Positions 30,631-43,700 of a stretch of 64,000 nt of DNA are shown here, piece after piece. Source of the DNA: Macrotis lagotis (taxonomy: Eukaryota; Chordata; Mammalia; Peramelemorphia; Peramelidae). The first letter of the stretch is position 1. Each line of letters opens with the position of its first letter. The DNA is taken from NCBI RefSeq assembly GCF_037893015.1, contig NC_133662.1:271491944-271555943 (forward strand), read 5' to 3'. The notes below the pieces were generated by a model. It did not search any database. It had not been told where the DNA came from and saw only the letters and a list, made by a program, of their open reading frames with translations. The position numbers and the translations under genes are program-made.

Positions 30631-33600
30631 ACCCTCAGCCCAGGGAGTTCCTGACGGGAGATCCGCAGTGTTGGAGTCACGTGTGGAAGTGGTGGGTGTG
30701 GTGGAGGATGTGGTGGCAGGACTCCGACCCAGGTCACCTTTCACCCTGTTCTTGTGCTGTGTCTCCCATGGGTGACAGCTGAGGATCTTGGTCTGCTCCA
30801 GGAAGAGAAGAGAGCCAAGGCTGAAGCGTTCAAGGGTGCCCCTGATCCCACCCCAGTCCTTTCCACACCACAAATCATGTTCTTTGTGGGAGGATCCTTG
30901 TGTCTGTCCTATGAGGGCACCCCTAGGAGCCCATCTTTGGCTCTTTGGGGCCTGGCCAAAAGGCAGACACTGCCCTTTCCCCCTTGGGAGCTAGGTAGGT
31001 TCATCAAATCTCTTGGGAAACTCAACCAAATTCTCCTTCATGACCTCTGATCTGAGCTCCTAGGACATCCTCCCCCTGCTCACCAGTAGGCTGATCAAAG
31101 CCATTGGGTGGCTGACCTGGGAGCTGCCTTTTTTCATATTTAATGACATAATGTAAACTTTTTGCCATTTTTACTCACATTTACCTTGTTACAAATCTTT
31201 GTTAAGTTTTGTTACTTTTGAATACTTGGCATAACCCACCTAAGCTAGACAGAGACAAGTTTCTAAATAACCCACATGAGTCTGAGTGGATGGAGGCACT
31301 GGCCCAGTGGGCATGCAGCTGCACAGATTCCATTCCACTTCTTGGCCTTGCCGTCCTGGCCTCCACAGTTCCTCCTTTCTGGAGAAAATGGTGAGATGCC
31401 TTATCCCCTGTCTAGGAGGATGCCCACTTCTTGGGGAGCCTCATTTTACAAGAAGGAAGGTCTGTTGACTGATCTATAGAGGCCCTGAAGCAGCGGTTGA
31501 GTGAGGTTCCGGGGTCTCTTGGCCTCTTCCTGATGGGACCCAGCTAATCTTTCAAGATTTCACCTTAGTCTGAACTGCATTACATCGGTTGAGCAATGAG
31601 TTTGCAGGAAATAGAATCTGTGGTAGGCCCCAGACTCTTCCCAGATGCCCTGTGTTCGTCGGCCCTCCCCGAGATCAGTCCACCCCAGGCTGCTTCATTC
31701 AGCCACCTCCAATACCTGCTGATTGGCAGATGCCTTCCTCTCAAAGGTTGACTGCTCACTCCCTGGCCCGGGAGTGTCTTCTCCTGGAGTGCTCATCTCA
31801 TCTGCCCTGGAGTTTGTAGGGTTATTGGTCTAGAGCTGGGACTTGCCAACGTTAGCCCGTGTGTTTCAGATTCAGTGCCTCCTTTTATTATCTGTATTTT
31901 AGAACCTGCTGATTCTTGAATAGCTTTAATTTTTTTTCTTCCTAGAGCTAGTAGGATGGGCTCCTACCTGGGTTCTAATGGGAAGCAGAAGTCACTTCTC
32001 CCTGGCAGGAGCCCCAGAGGGCCTTGTGCTCCTTGGGCATCCCTGCTGCATGCTGTCAGGGGAAAAGGGTGGATCTGTGGGCATTGCCCCAGCGCTGCTT
32101 TTGCCAGGCAGGCTGGTACACCCTGGTGAAAACAGGGTCTGGGCCCAATTCTCTAGGCTTTTCTCCCCACAGGTGGGGGCTAGCTCTTCAGTCCTTCCCA
32201 GGCTTGGAGGCACTGGCCTGTGTCTTCCCTAGAGCCCTTGCTGTTCTTGGAAGCTGGGGGGAGGGGGTCCAAAACCCACTGATGCTCTGGGTGTAGCTCC
32301 CCTACCTCCTTCCTTTGGCTCCCAGCAGTCAGTGCAGGTGATGGTCTCCCTCAAGGTCAAGGTTTCCTTCTGCCCCAGCAAAGGGAAAAGGGTGTGAGCA
32401 GTCGCCAGTTTTTTTTCTGGTCTCAGGTGTTTCATGGTTGGAGACTTGTTTTGCTGAGTATCTTGGCAAAACCTGTCCCTCTTCCTGATCTGTGGCTCCC
32501 TAGGATCTTGGGGAATGAGAGCCAGAAGGGAATTTAGAGGCCTGTTTCCTCATGGAACTCTCCCAGAGGTCTCAGGATTCAAACTCCCATGGAGCCATAA
32601 TTCAAATCCAGATGCTCTGATTCCAAATGTACCCTTCCTCGGTTCCCCCAAAGCAGAAAGGGAGGGGCCAGCAACCTACACCCTTGGGAAACACTGCATC
32701 CCCACCTCCAGGTTTATGTTCAAGCACATGGTTGTCCCCTTTATCACTTCTCAGTAGAAACGCCCCCGCCCCCCCAGTTCCCATAGAGTTAGCAGCCAAC
32801 ACCTGGAAAAGAACATTGCCTGAAAAACCGGAATGACAAGGTCCCGGGTCACCCACAGACTGAGAGGAGGCAGACTTCTTTCCAGGGAGCAGCTGTCCCC
32901 AAGGACCTCTGACTGAGGTTAAACCAGCATTCAGCTATGTGGGAGATGGTAGATAGGTGGTGGTTTTCAGTCAGAGAAATGTAGATTCATAAAATGGGCA
33001 GCTTTTCAGGAGGGTTATTTTTTTTGTTGTGAAAACTGGCCCATTAAAATTCTTTTGACATCTTGAAGAATGAATCCTATTTTCAGAGTTGTATTTGCTC
33101 CTTAGATGGTGGATTTTTGTGAAAGATGTCTAGAACAGAGACACCCCTTAACCTGCTATTCCCCTTTGTCCTTTTTTTTTGGCTACTCAAGGGTTATTTT
33201 GTGTGTGTGGAATGTGTTTTTATAGGGTGAAATCCCTCTATTTGGTCTTAATAGTTGCTGAATATTGCAAACATTTCCTACCTTGCTGTGATTGTGATAG
33301 AGCAAATATTTTATTAACTTCTAATTTGGGTCTTTATTCTGGTAATACTTAAGATCATTGGATAGGATGGGAGCTTCTGGAGGGCAGATACTGGGTTCTG
33401 ACTCCTAAGTGCTTTGTGAATGTCTGATGATGGATTTGCATGATTGATTAGAGTTTATGGGGCTAAAATGGGGGGGGGGGTTCCCAAAGAATTTTTGGCA
33501 TACAGTTCAATGTCCCTGTTCACTTTATAAAGGTAAATGATGAGCTAATTGATCCTCAGATTTTATGGAGTAGCCTGGATTTGCCAAAGCCTAGCCTCTA

Positions 33601-34011
33601 TGGGTTTGGGTCTAGTCCAGGGTAAGTTTGTTGGAACTCCGTTCAACCCTTTCGGATGAGTTGGAGCAAATGATGCCATGGGGCTGAGGGTATAGATTGA
33701 ATTGTTATCCATATTTTGTGAAGCCTTTGTACGATTCTTAAAGGAAAGCTTTGCTGTTTTCCTTAATGTTGCCTTGTCTTCCTTCTTCTGTACATTCCTC
33801 CGATTACCATAGGACTTCCAGATCCCCGAGAGAAGTTAGTCCCCAAGTATCTGGTGGATCTTGAAGTTGACCTTTCCCTTTCTTTCACTACTGACTTTGT
33901 TAAGGCTAATGTACCTGAGGGGCTTTGTCTTGGGTTCTATTTTGCTATGATTAGATCGACTTTAATCTCTTATGAATATTCTAAATAAAATGCTGGATTG
34001 TTTAACACTTG
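30631..34011 (+). terminator. LSS: Probable LSS 3' UTR with poly(A) signal
   Basis: The first AATAAA after the stop is at 33984-33989, followed by a T/GT-rich stretch (ttgttgtcttt). This would make a UTR of about 3.4 kb. No further gene is recognised in the interval. A second AATAAA at 34306-34311 could serve a longer form. Use of either site is inferred. Confidence 0.6.
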
Positions 34012-37000
34012 TTGTCTTTACTGCTTATCCAATTGTAATGGGGAGAATGACCTGGCCCTGTCCTCTCCTTGTTCCTGCTATATCCTTCATTTTTTGTCCT
34101 TGCTCTTGCTTTGAGGGAAATACTTTTTTTTAATCAAAAGCAAGTGTCTTTATAATAGTTTGATCTTTTATCCTTTTTTTGAGGTAAACATTTTTATGTT
34201 TGGTTAAAAAACTGATCTGGTTTATTTCCATTTTTCTACTGTGATTTTTTTTGCCCATTTTTTGCACTATTGTTGGGATTGAACTTTGAAGATGGAAGTG
34301 CGTGCAATAAACCATTATGTTTTTGATCACAATTTATAGAGGGGGATTCTTTTTCTTTTTTTAGGGTTTTTTTTTGCAATGCAAACGGGGTTAAGTGGCT
34401 TGCCCAAGGCCACACAGCTAGGTCATTATTAAGTGTCTGAGAGGATTTGAACCCAGGTACTCCTGACTCCAGGGCCGGAGCTTTATCCACTATGCTGAAG
34501 GGGATTATTCTTTGAATATTTGATCAAATTCTTTTTTTGTGAAACCATTTTGTTTGGCATCTTTTGTTGGCCTTCTATTAGCGGCACGTTCAACCTTTTC
34601 TGAGATGGGTTCACTTGGGTTATTTACTCTCTTACCAATTTAAGTATTTTATATTTTTAAAAATACTCATTTTTTTATATTCCTAATTTTGTTGACACTT
34701 AGCTTTGTGTAATCATTTGAGGTTTTTTCCTTAGTTGTTTCTCCCTTCTGACTTTTCATCTCTTTAAAAAATTGCTAATATTGAGTAGAATTCTTTTGAA
34801 TGTACTTGGCTGCAACAAAAATCAATTTTCCTGGATCTGGAGGATGTGGCTCAGCTCATTCTCACCCCCACATCTTCTCAGGTAGTCGCAGCCCAACTTG
34901 TCCTTATGGTAAGGTCACAATGTTAGCAGACTTGAGCAGGCAGGCCTTTGAGTCAAAAGTACAGGCTGCAGGTGGGCCACAACATACTTTGTGCCTCCTA
35001 GATTATGTGGCTTCCAGAGACCCCGAATGCACCTCCACCCCCAAAGCTTTCTGGCCTTTTGTTTCAGGATGACCTATATGGTTTGAGGCAAAGTGTCCTG
35101 CCCTTCTCTAGGCACCTCCCATGGAAGTTAATGTTCTTTGAGCTCCAAATAGGCTTCCAAATGAGTTTATTTCTGAGATCTCACCATCAGCACTGCAGTA
35201 TGGACTGTCCTCTGAGGGTCCCTCAGCCCCAGCAAATGCGGCCCCCACCTCATCCAGGTTCCCTCTCCTCTCCCAACTCCCTATTTGAAAGGGTTATCCA
35301 GGCCTATTCATTGAAAGCGTGTCCTAACCCTCAAACCCTGTCATCCCTCTTTCTATGTCTTCTATGGAAGGAGGAACCCTTGACTTTTGGGGAGCAGCCA
35401 GACCTGCCAGCCATCAGAAGGTTCCCCATGACCCCTACACCTCTCAACTCCCACTTGTCTCCACCTTCCCTCCACGACCTTCCCTCCATGGCTCACCCTG
35501 GTTCTGGCCCCAGGAATCTCCCCCAGGCTAGCCTCCCATTCCAATCCTCAGAAGGAAAGGCCCCCTCACCAGCCCGATGGCCCTCCCCTGGATACTCCCA
35601 AATTAGTGATATTTCCCAATTTGGGTTGTTCAGATCTGAACCCATGTTTGATCAAAACAGAGGGCAGCAGGATTAGACTTGCTTGTTCTTGGTGGCCCTA
35701 TGGTCTGGTCCCCACGGCTCCTGCCATATCACTTTGTTGCTGTCCACTAGGACTTAGGGGTTTTCTTCAGCTTTCTGCCATTGAACAGTGCTGTGACAAC
35801 CTAGCACCTGTGAGGTGGAAATCTTGGATTCAAGGCAAAAGTCATTAACCCTATTAAATTTCATCTTATCCCCTTGGTCTAGTGTTCCTGCCTAGAATCC
35901 AGTCCCTCTCCACAGACCAATGCAGAGAGCAGCCTGGTGAGCCCTCCTGGATTCTTGACCTTGTGTCTTACACCTGCAGGCTCCACAGCCATGCCACATG
36001 TATTTCCTGTATTTCTTGGGGTCTCCAAGGCTCTGACAGCCAGGTTTGGGTGTTAATATTAGGGAAATGGGAAGTTTCCTGAATTAGGAAGATTACTAGA
36101 CCAACAGAAGATGGATCAAGGAGCATACAGACTGATGGCAAGAAGTCAAGAGGAGGCTTTTAAGAGGTAGGGGAAGGAGATGGGGGGGCTGGTCCATGGG
36201 TGTGGTATGTGGCATACATTGTGGGTCAGTTGGTCTCGCTAAAAAGTTACAAGGGAAGGCTTAGTGGTTAGGGAGACAATTATATTCAGAAATGGCTAAT
36301 GTAAACAAAAGACATCAATAAACTGTTTTTGAAAGGTGAGAAGAGCTAAGGGCCTAGTCTAGGGTGATAGCTGGGCCCAGGGGCAGAAGGGATGGGACTT
36401 GGTAATTGTTTGGACATGTGAAGGTGAGGGAGAAGCCAAAGACAACCCCACCAGACATAGGGAAGATGGGGATGCCATTGACTGAGATAGAAAACGAGGA
36501 AAGACAGACTCCAGGGAAATGAACTCCATTTGAACCTAATTTGGGAACCCTGCAAGATACCCCTCTTCCTGACCTTTGGCCCAAGGTGGCTGTGATGAAT
36601 TTGGGGATCCTCTGTCTTGAGGTAATAATTGAAACCATAGAAACAGGTGATATCACTGGAGTGGGAGAGGATGGAGGGAGAAGAAGGGCAAAGGAGAGTG
36701 AACACTTAGTGGTGGGAGGAAGGCCATGAGGGTCCAGTGTCACAGCAGCCAAGGCAGGAGAAGGTACTTAGGAAGGCGGGGGGCTTCTCTGCCATCTTGG
36801 TTTTGTGAGGTTGTGTTGGAATGGAGCAGCATGTTAACTGCAAAGACTCAGTCTTTGGAAGCATCATTGAAAGCATTACCCCGTCTCTTTCTGTAACTCA
36901 CTTGCAGACTCAACTGTAGGACGGGAGCCAGAGGGGACTCCAAGGCTCATTTGTCATCCACTTTACTCTCTCTGTGTGGATGACTAGCAGGCTCCTTCAC

Positions 37001-37564
37001 ATTGATGCAGACTTCCCTGAGGAGGCTCTGCCGGGTTCCAGGGCTGGATGCCCCCCCCCCCATGTCCAATGCTTTTCATTAAGAGGATCATTTGGGAGAG
37101 TCTCTCCATTGCTTGGTGGGATTTGCTCTTTGCTTAGGACCCTGGAGAACTCGCATGTTAGAGGAGCCTGCACCTCTCCATTATACATATCAGTCCTCAG
37201 GGGATTGTTGAAGGAAGTGTCCTCATTTTTGGTGCAGAAAATGTCCCTGAATCTCCAAACTCCTTTAAAGTACAGTGAGGTTACTAAAGCCGCAGTAAAT
37301 GAATTCAGTTCTGACTTGTTCTTTTGCCTGGATAGGATGGGTGTGATGGTTAGGTCTGCTTTCCAGCTGCCCCCATGGGGGTATGGTGTCCTTTCCCTCT
37401 GGTGACCACGCCTGTTTCTTTAAGCCTGTGTGACATCATAAGGCTGTAGAAGGCCCAGCACTTGTCCTGGATCATTAAAGCATCGGCCGACTTTCTGAGT
37501 ATGACCTGAGAGCCATCTTTCCACCTTAAAAGTATTTAAGTAGTCTTGTATCCCTCTCCTTTAG
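34012..37564. other. Intergenic LSS-SPATC1L region
   Basis: No recognised gene. It holds one SINE (34355-34497) and an unassigned old repeat-like block at about 36300-36720 (gccattgactgagatag, aggtgatatcactgga) of a type common in mammalian genomes. An open frame of 223 codons, 35005-35676, is proline-rich and unlike any family I know. A CRE-like TGACATCA lies near 37430, about 150 bases before the SPATC1L start codon, possibly in its promoter or 5' UTR. Confidence 0.6.
34355..34497 (-). mobile_element. WSINE1-like SINE downstream of LSS
   Basis: Antisense copy with T-rich tail, ggggttaagtggcttgccca and cctgactccagggccggagc. Its tRNA-like head is truncated near 34497. The flanks gggggattctttt and ggggattattctttg are an imperfect target-site duplication. 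Confidence 0.85.
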
Positions 37565-37580
37565 GGAAGAGAAGAAGGAT

Positions 37581-37797
37581 ATGGCAGAGGGGAATGAATT
37601 AATGAACAGGCTTATGTGTGAAAATGCCGATCTGAAAAAGCAGGTTCGATTGATGAAGGAGAATCAAATGCTGAAGCGGCTTCTCAGTGAGAGTTGCCAT
37701 GAAACCAGCAGCCGAAATCGCGACAGTCGGGACAACCGTGACTTCCTCTTCCCCAAAATCCCAGGATACCCTGATGCCTGTTCCCCTGGGACTGGAG
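37581..37797 (+). CDS. SPATC1L: SPATC1L coding exon 1
   Basis: The ATG at 37581 sits 16 bases after the acceptor at 37564; the exon ends at the strong donor gtaagt (37798). It encodes residues 1-72: coiled coil, then a basic Ser/Arg/Asn/Asp stretch ([12 protein letters not shown]) and a [13 protein letters not shown] tail. The acidic-basic run is longer than in the remembered human protein and accounts for much of the length difference. Confidence 0.93.
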
Positions 37798-40700
37798 GTA
37801 AGTGGGAGGCCGCCAAGGTCAGGCTGAGGCCAGTGGGCTGAGGGGCCTGGTCCCTGAAATTCTCCAAGCTGATTTCAACTTCTCCATAAAGTATGGGGGT
37901 GATGATAGCTGACCTGCCCACTCTCATGGCGGACTGTAGAGTCCCCTGCCAAGAGGTGGGAGACTCTCCTGCTGAGTGATTTGGGTTGTGAATGAGAATT
38001 GAGAAACCTGCCTTTGATTTGCCAGAAACCTTCTTGTACTTGTGCGTTCAACTTTCTCGGCAGGAGAGGGAACCTGGGTTTGCCAAGGTCCAGCTCTGCT
38101 CTTCTGCCCACCTTGGACAAGGTCTTCCCTTTCCTTCCCAGGGCCTCTGGTCCTTTATCAGTAATGTGACTGAGTCAGAGGTGAGGAGATCTAATGAAGC
38201 TTTTCAGGTCAAGCACACTAGATCTCATTTGACCTGCCTTCAGAGGGAGCTTTTAATTAAGTGGGGAGGAACATTATTCCAGAATTGATTATTCAAAATG
38301 AATCAGGGATTTTTGGTTTGAAGAAGAGAAGACCTGCAAGCTGCCTTCAAATATTCCAAGGCCTGCCATTTGGATGAGGGATTAGCCTGGTTTATAACCT
38401 CTGAGGGAGCCTTTTTTGCCCACACAAATGTGAAATTGAGTGGGTGGTTTTATTTTTGCTGGAAACATGGGTTTGTTGAGTTCATGGCTGCCCTTCCACT
38501 GTCTGGCAGCCTTTCCTCCCTTCTTTCTTCTAGCCAGCTGTAAAGACAAGAGGATGGAGTGGATTAAAATCTGATGTCCCAGGACTTCTACCTGGGGATA
38601 TGGGAGAAGGTCCTGAGGTGTTTCTTGGGTTTGTCCAACTGGGACTCAACTTTGCAGCCAATCCTGTTGAGCCTGCCGAGGTCTGGTTCCCTCCTAGCTG
38701 GTGGGGTTCCTTTCTTTATCTTAATTGAACACCAAATTATTGATAGTATGGAGTGAAGAAGCTGACATAGTTTTGTCCTAGCCTGCATGATAGGAGGGAG
38801 AAGGTGGAACAAAAAAGGGATCTTGCAGTTGGAAAGGATTAAGGTTTGTTAAAAATGGCGGAGTCAATTTTTGTTGACATCCTATAGGGCCTCACTTAAC
38901 TCTTTTTTTCAGATTTTGGTGGCACTGAGCAAATGCTCATGGATTTTTGGTTTGAAGGAGAGAAGGCCTAATAGATGTCTTCAAATATTCCAAGGACTCA
39001 CTTGGAAGAGGGATTAGACTGGTACTGCTTGACCCCAATGGGGAGCAGACAGAATGGGGGTCAATGGGTGGACCCTTGCAGCAGCAGCAGATTTAGGCTG
39101 ATGTCAAGAAATGTTTCCCAATGATAAGACCTGGCCCAAAGAGGACTGGCCACCTTCTGAGGTCTCCACCACTGGATGCAGGCAGGGCTTTAAGAGAGGC
39201 TTGCTTGAAGAGGCCCACATTTCAGGGAAGTAGAAGAAGATCTTGATTCAGGGGTGATTAGTTCTGATTCATGGGGTCAGTACCTTCTGGACTTTAAAAG
39301 AGGTTTTAGGGAAGAATTTGAAATAGTAGAAGGGCTTTGCCCCAGAGTGAAGGACTGATGTAAAATAAGGAATGTGAATAAAGAAGGGAGCAGGGCAGGG
39401 GATGTGACTGTGCAAAGAGGGAAGAGATGCAGTAGCAGCAGAATCTTGAGAACCTTTGGAGACGATTTAAAAATTGAGTTAGCAGGGAAACATTACTGGC
39501 TTCAAACAAACCAAGTTTTTGGGTATATCTAAGAATGGGGCACTGCTGGCTCACTCTGTTCCCTGACTGCCAGACACAGTTCTTTTCAAGACCACTCCAA
39601 CACCCTTGCCTTCCTTGGGCATCGCTGGGAATGCAGGGCTGTTATTTGGGGTTTCATTCTCAGAATGAAATGGGCCCTGAGGTTGAAAAAACGGTTTCTG
39701 TATAATTTAGTCATTCATGTCTTTTTTGGGAAAAAAAATCCTATTTTAACCTGGAAAAATACAACACTTTTTTTAAAAAAAGATCTTAATAGTATTTTAT
39801 TTTTTCCGATTACATGTAGAGATTGTTTTCAGCATTCATTTTTGTAAAATTTTCTCCCTCCTTCCCTTCTCTCTCTCCTTAAGATTATACACGCACAATT
39901 GTGTTAAACTATTTCAATTTGTGATGTTGTGAAACATCAGCACAAAAAGGGGGGAAAAGGGGAAAGCAAAAACAAAAAACAAATAAGTGATGAGAGTCTA
40001 AGTTGGGTCTGCATTCAGACTCCACAGTTCTTTCTCTGAAGGTGGACATCATCATATATCTTTTGGAATTGTCTTGGATTACGCATTGTTCAGAAGAGCT
40101 TAGTCTGTCCACCATTGTGCAATGGTGCTGTTCAAGTGTACAGTGTGGCCTTGGTTCTGCTCACTTCACTCTGCATCAGTTCATGAGCTTTCCAGGGTTT
40201 TCTGAAATCTGCCTGTTCATCATTTCTTTTTTTTTCTTGTTTTTTTTTCAAGGTTTTTTTCTAATTATAGATTTTATTTATTTTGAGTTTTACGATTTTC
40301 CCCCCAATCTGCCTTCCCTCCCCCCACCCCCCCACAGAAAGCAATTTGCCAGTCTTTATATTGTTTCCAGGTTGTACATTGATCCAAATTGAGTGTGATG
40401 AGAGAGAAATCACATCCTTAAGGAAGAAACATAAAGTGTAAGATATCTGTTCTTCATTTCTTACAGAATAATCGTATTTCATTACATTCATATATCATAG
40501 TTTGTTCCCCAAATGTTGGACCATCCCCTCAATTTCCAGGTCTTTGTCACCACAAAAAAAACTGCTATAAATATTTTTGTACATGAAAACAGTGATCTTA
40601 CAGATTCTTTAGTTAAAAATTCTTATGAATTCCTCCTGCCTTTATTGTCCAGTAGGCCTAACAGGTAGCTGGTGCTCTGGTGAGATCAGTTTTAAGACTC

Positions 40701-43700
40701 AGTTTCCCCAAACACTTTTAAACCATGCTGAGCTGGAGTCCAAAGGGAAATAAGGCATCCTTTCAGAAAATCCTTACTAGTTCCTCCTCACCAATGAATT
40801 TAGAAATACCTGCTCATCTCCCCTTCCATATATCACAGGATTCCCTGACTGGTCAGATGGAAGCAAGCATGATAGCATGCCAGGCACCTCAGTTTTCCTT
40901 CTCTCGGTTGCCCATCCCAACTATCCCTTAACCACAGGCATGCTTTTTGATTCTATCCTAATCCATTTAGCCTTATCTCTTCCCTCAGGTTGCCTCTATT
41001 CCCTTCTGATTGTACCATTTTCCCAGTCCAGTTTGGACCTTATGGGCTGAACACCTCTTGAGAATCCCTTCACTACAAGTCTGGGTCACCTCCACTCCCC
41101 CCTCTCCCCCTTCCTCTGCTCCAGGTCCCAGGCTTCCAAACAAGGACTGTAGGAAAGGTTGGAGAAATACCATGCCTGGGTCTCCTTGGTCCTTTCACTC
41201 TAGGAGATGAGCTAACCTTACCTTGAGGCTGACCTGCTCACTGCTCAGCTGCCTCTGGTCTTTCCCACTTTCTAATCTTCCTCTGCCCGCCACCCTGGCC
41301 CATCTCCAAAGTTGCCACATCTTCCTCAAAGCCTAAGGCCCTCTGGGTACTTTTACCTTCCCCCTTGCCTCTGACACCACTGCCGACTTCCAAAAGAGCA
41401 AACCTGGGACTCTTGGAGAGCACTGGGCTGTTATTGGTTGGCTCTGGGCAGGTGCTTTCCCTGTGATCCCACTCTGGGGATTTTTGGAGGGTTCCTTTGA
41501 CTCTGCTGCTACTTTTCTTCTCACTGCAGTTCTGCCCCATTCTACATTCTCCTGGTCCAGAGCCTCAGGTATGAGGTTCTATGGTCTGACTCCCTCCATA
41601 GGCAGGAAATCTTGACTAGACCTCATCCTCCACCACCTTGCGATGAAGCAAAGGTGTTTGCTTAATGAGTTGGTTTTGATTCTCTCCTACAAAATGACAT
41701 GTTCACACCAACAAAACTAAAAATTATATATTTAATAAAGTGATTATAAAACAGGTAGAATTAAATCAGTTTTTCAGCAGAAGTAACCAATAAGTCCTAA
41801 TATAATAATAAAAAAAATCAAAGCCTACATAAAGATAAATGTTAAGAGAAAACATCACTGATTCTAAAGAGCACCAACATCTGTATCAGCAGTGGCTGAG
41901 GAGTCCTGGGGTACAGCCTCCAGCGAGACTTCAATTAGTCTAAGGTCTGACTACATCTTTTATAGCTTGAGAACAAAGAAGACTTTTTGCAATTTTTTTG
42001 TGGAATAAAACCAAATTTTCCAGGTTGTCCGAGGAGGGGGCCACCCCTCCCCGAATCCCAAGGATTATGATTTTTACATTCAGGAATGGCTAGTTCCTGA
42101 AGAGATAGGCAGTATTAATCAAGTATGGCCTTGAGAGTCTGGCCAGGGCCAGTCAAGGACATTCAGTGGTTCTTTTAAATGCTCAAGCTGTTTTAATTAT
42201 ATGCATTTGATCAGTCCTGCTCATCTCCCCTCCTGTACATCAGGGGTGAATTTACCAGAGGTAAATTGAGGGTCAATAATTCTCTGTAGCTAAACTATAA
42301 GGCCTCACCATGGAAAATCTTATATCTTATGTATTAACTATACAAAAGGGAATTTTCCAGATGTGAGTTTCAGTCAGATTCTGGGAGGTCCAGTCAGCAG
42401 ACGTTTACTTACCCACATGCTGAACCAAGAAGTCCAGTCAGATGGTCCCCCAGCCAGCAGTCACTTGCTTCTTCTTTCCACCTCCAGTGGTCTGGCTAAA
42501 GGACTACCAAGATCCTCTTTTCTACTCATCTTCCTTCTACTCCAACCTCTTAAGCTTCTAGCTGACTTCCTTTCACATTCCTTCCAACTTCTCACCCTCA
42601 AAGAAACTTGGCTCCTCAATTTATGACTAAGGAAGAGATAGAGAACATTATAAAATACAAACTGGATAATTTTGATTACATTAAATTAAAAAGCTTTTGC
42701 ACAAACAAAACTACTGTAACCAAGATCAAAAGAAATGTAGTAAATTGTGAAACAATTTTTACAACTGGTGTTTCTAACAAAGGACTCATTTCTAAAATAT
42801 TATAGAGAACTGAGTCAAATTTATAAAAAGAAATTATTCCCCAGTTGACAAATGGACAAAGGAAATGAAAAACAATTTTCAGATGAGGAAATTAATGCTA
42901 TCTCTAGTCATATGTAAAATTACTTTCAATTATTATCGATTAGAGAAATGCAAGTTAAAGCATCTCTGAGGTACCACCTCACCCCTCTTAGATTGGCCAA
43001 CATGCCTAGAAAGGACAATGATCAAGGGTGGAAGGGCTGTGGGAAATCTGGAACACTAATACATTGTTGGTGGAACTGTGAATTCATTCAACCTTTCTGG
43101 AGAGAAATTTGGAATTTTGCCCAAAGGGCAACAAAAATGTGCATACCCTTTGATCCAGTAATATCATTACTGGGTCTGTACCCTGAAGAGATCATGAAAA
43201 GGGGTGAACACTCCCACATGTTCCACAGTATTTGTAGCAGTTCTGTTTGTAGTGGCAAAGAATTGGAAACGGAGGGGATGCCCAACAATTAGGGAAATGA
43301 CTGAACAAATTGTGGTCTATGTATGTGATGGAACACTATTGTTCTATTAGAAACCAGGAAGGACGGGAATTCAGGGAAGCCTGGAGGGATTTGCATGAAC
43401 TGATGCTGAGTGAGATGAATGGAACCAGAAGAACAATGGGGTGTTGATCAACCTTGCTGGATTTGCTCCATCAAATGCAATAACCAGAGATAATTTTAGA
43501 GGATCCATGATAGAAAACACCATCTGTATCCAGAGAAGGAACTATGGAGTTTAAATGAAGATCAAAAATCATCCTCGACTTTTAAAAAAAAAGTTGTCTT
43601 ATGTAATATATAATTTTGCTATCTCTAATATTTTCTTCCTTATGGATTTGTTTTTTCTTTTAACACATTCATTTTGGATCTACACATATCACAGAAACAA

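Noticed and set aside
34306-34311. AATAAA as the main LSS poly(A) signal
   Set aside because: An earlier AATAAA at 33984 has a better downstream GT/T-rich element; the later one is kept only as an alternative.
36346-36752. Minus-strand frames of 119 and 132 codons
   Set aside because: They overlap an old interspersed-repeat-like block and show no family resemblance or splice signals.
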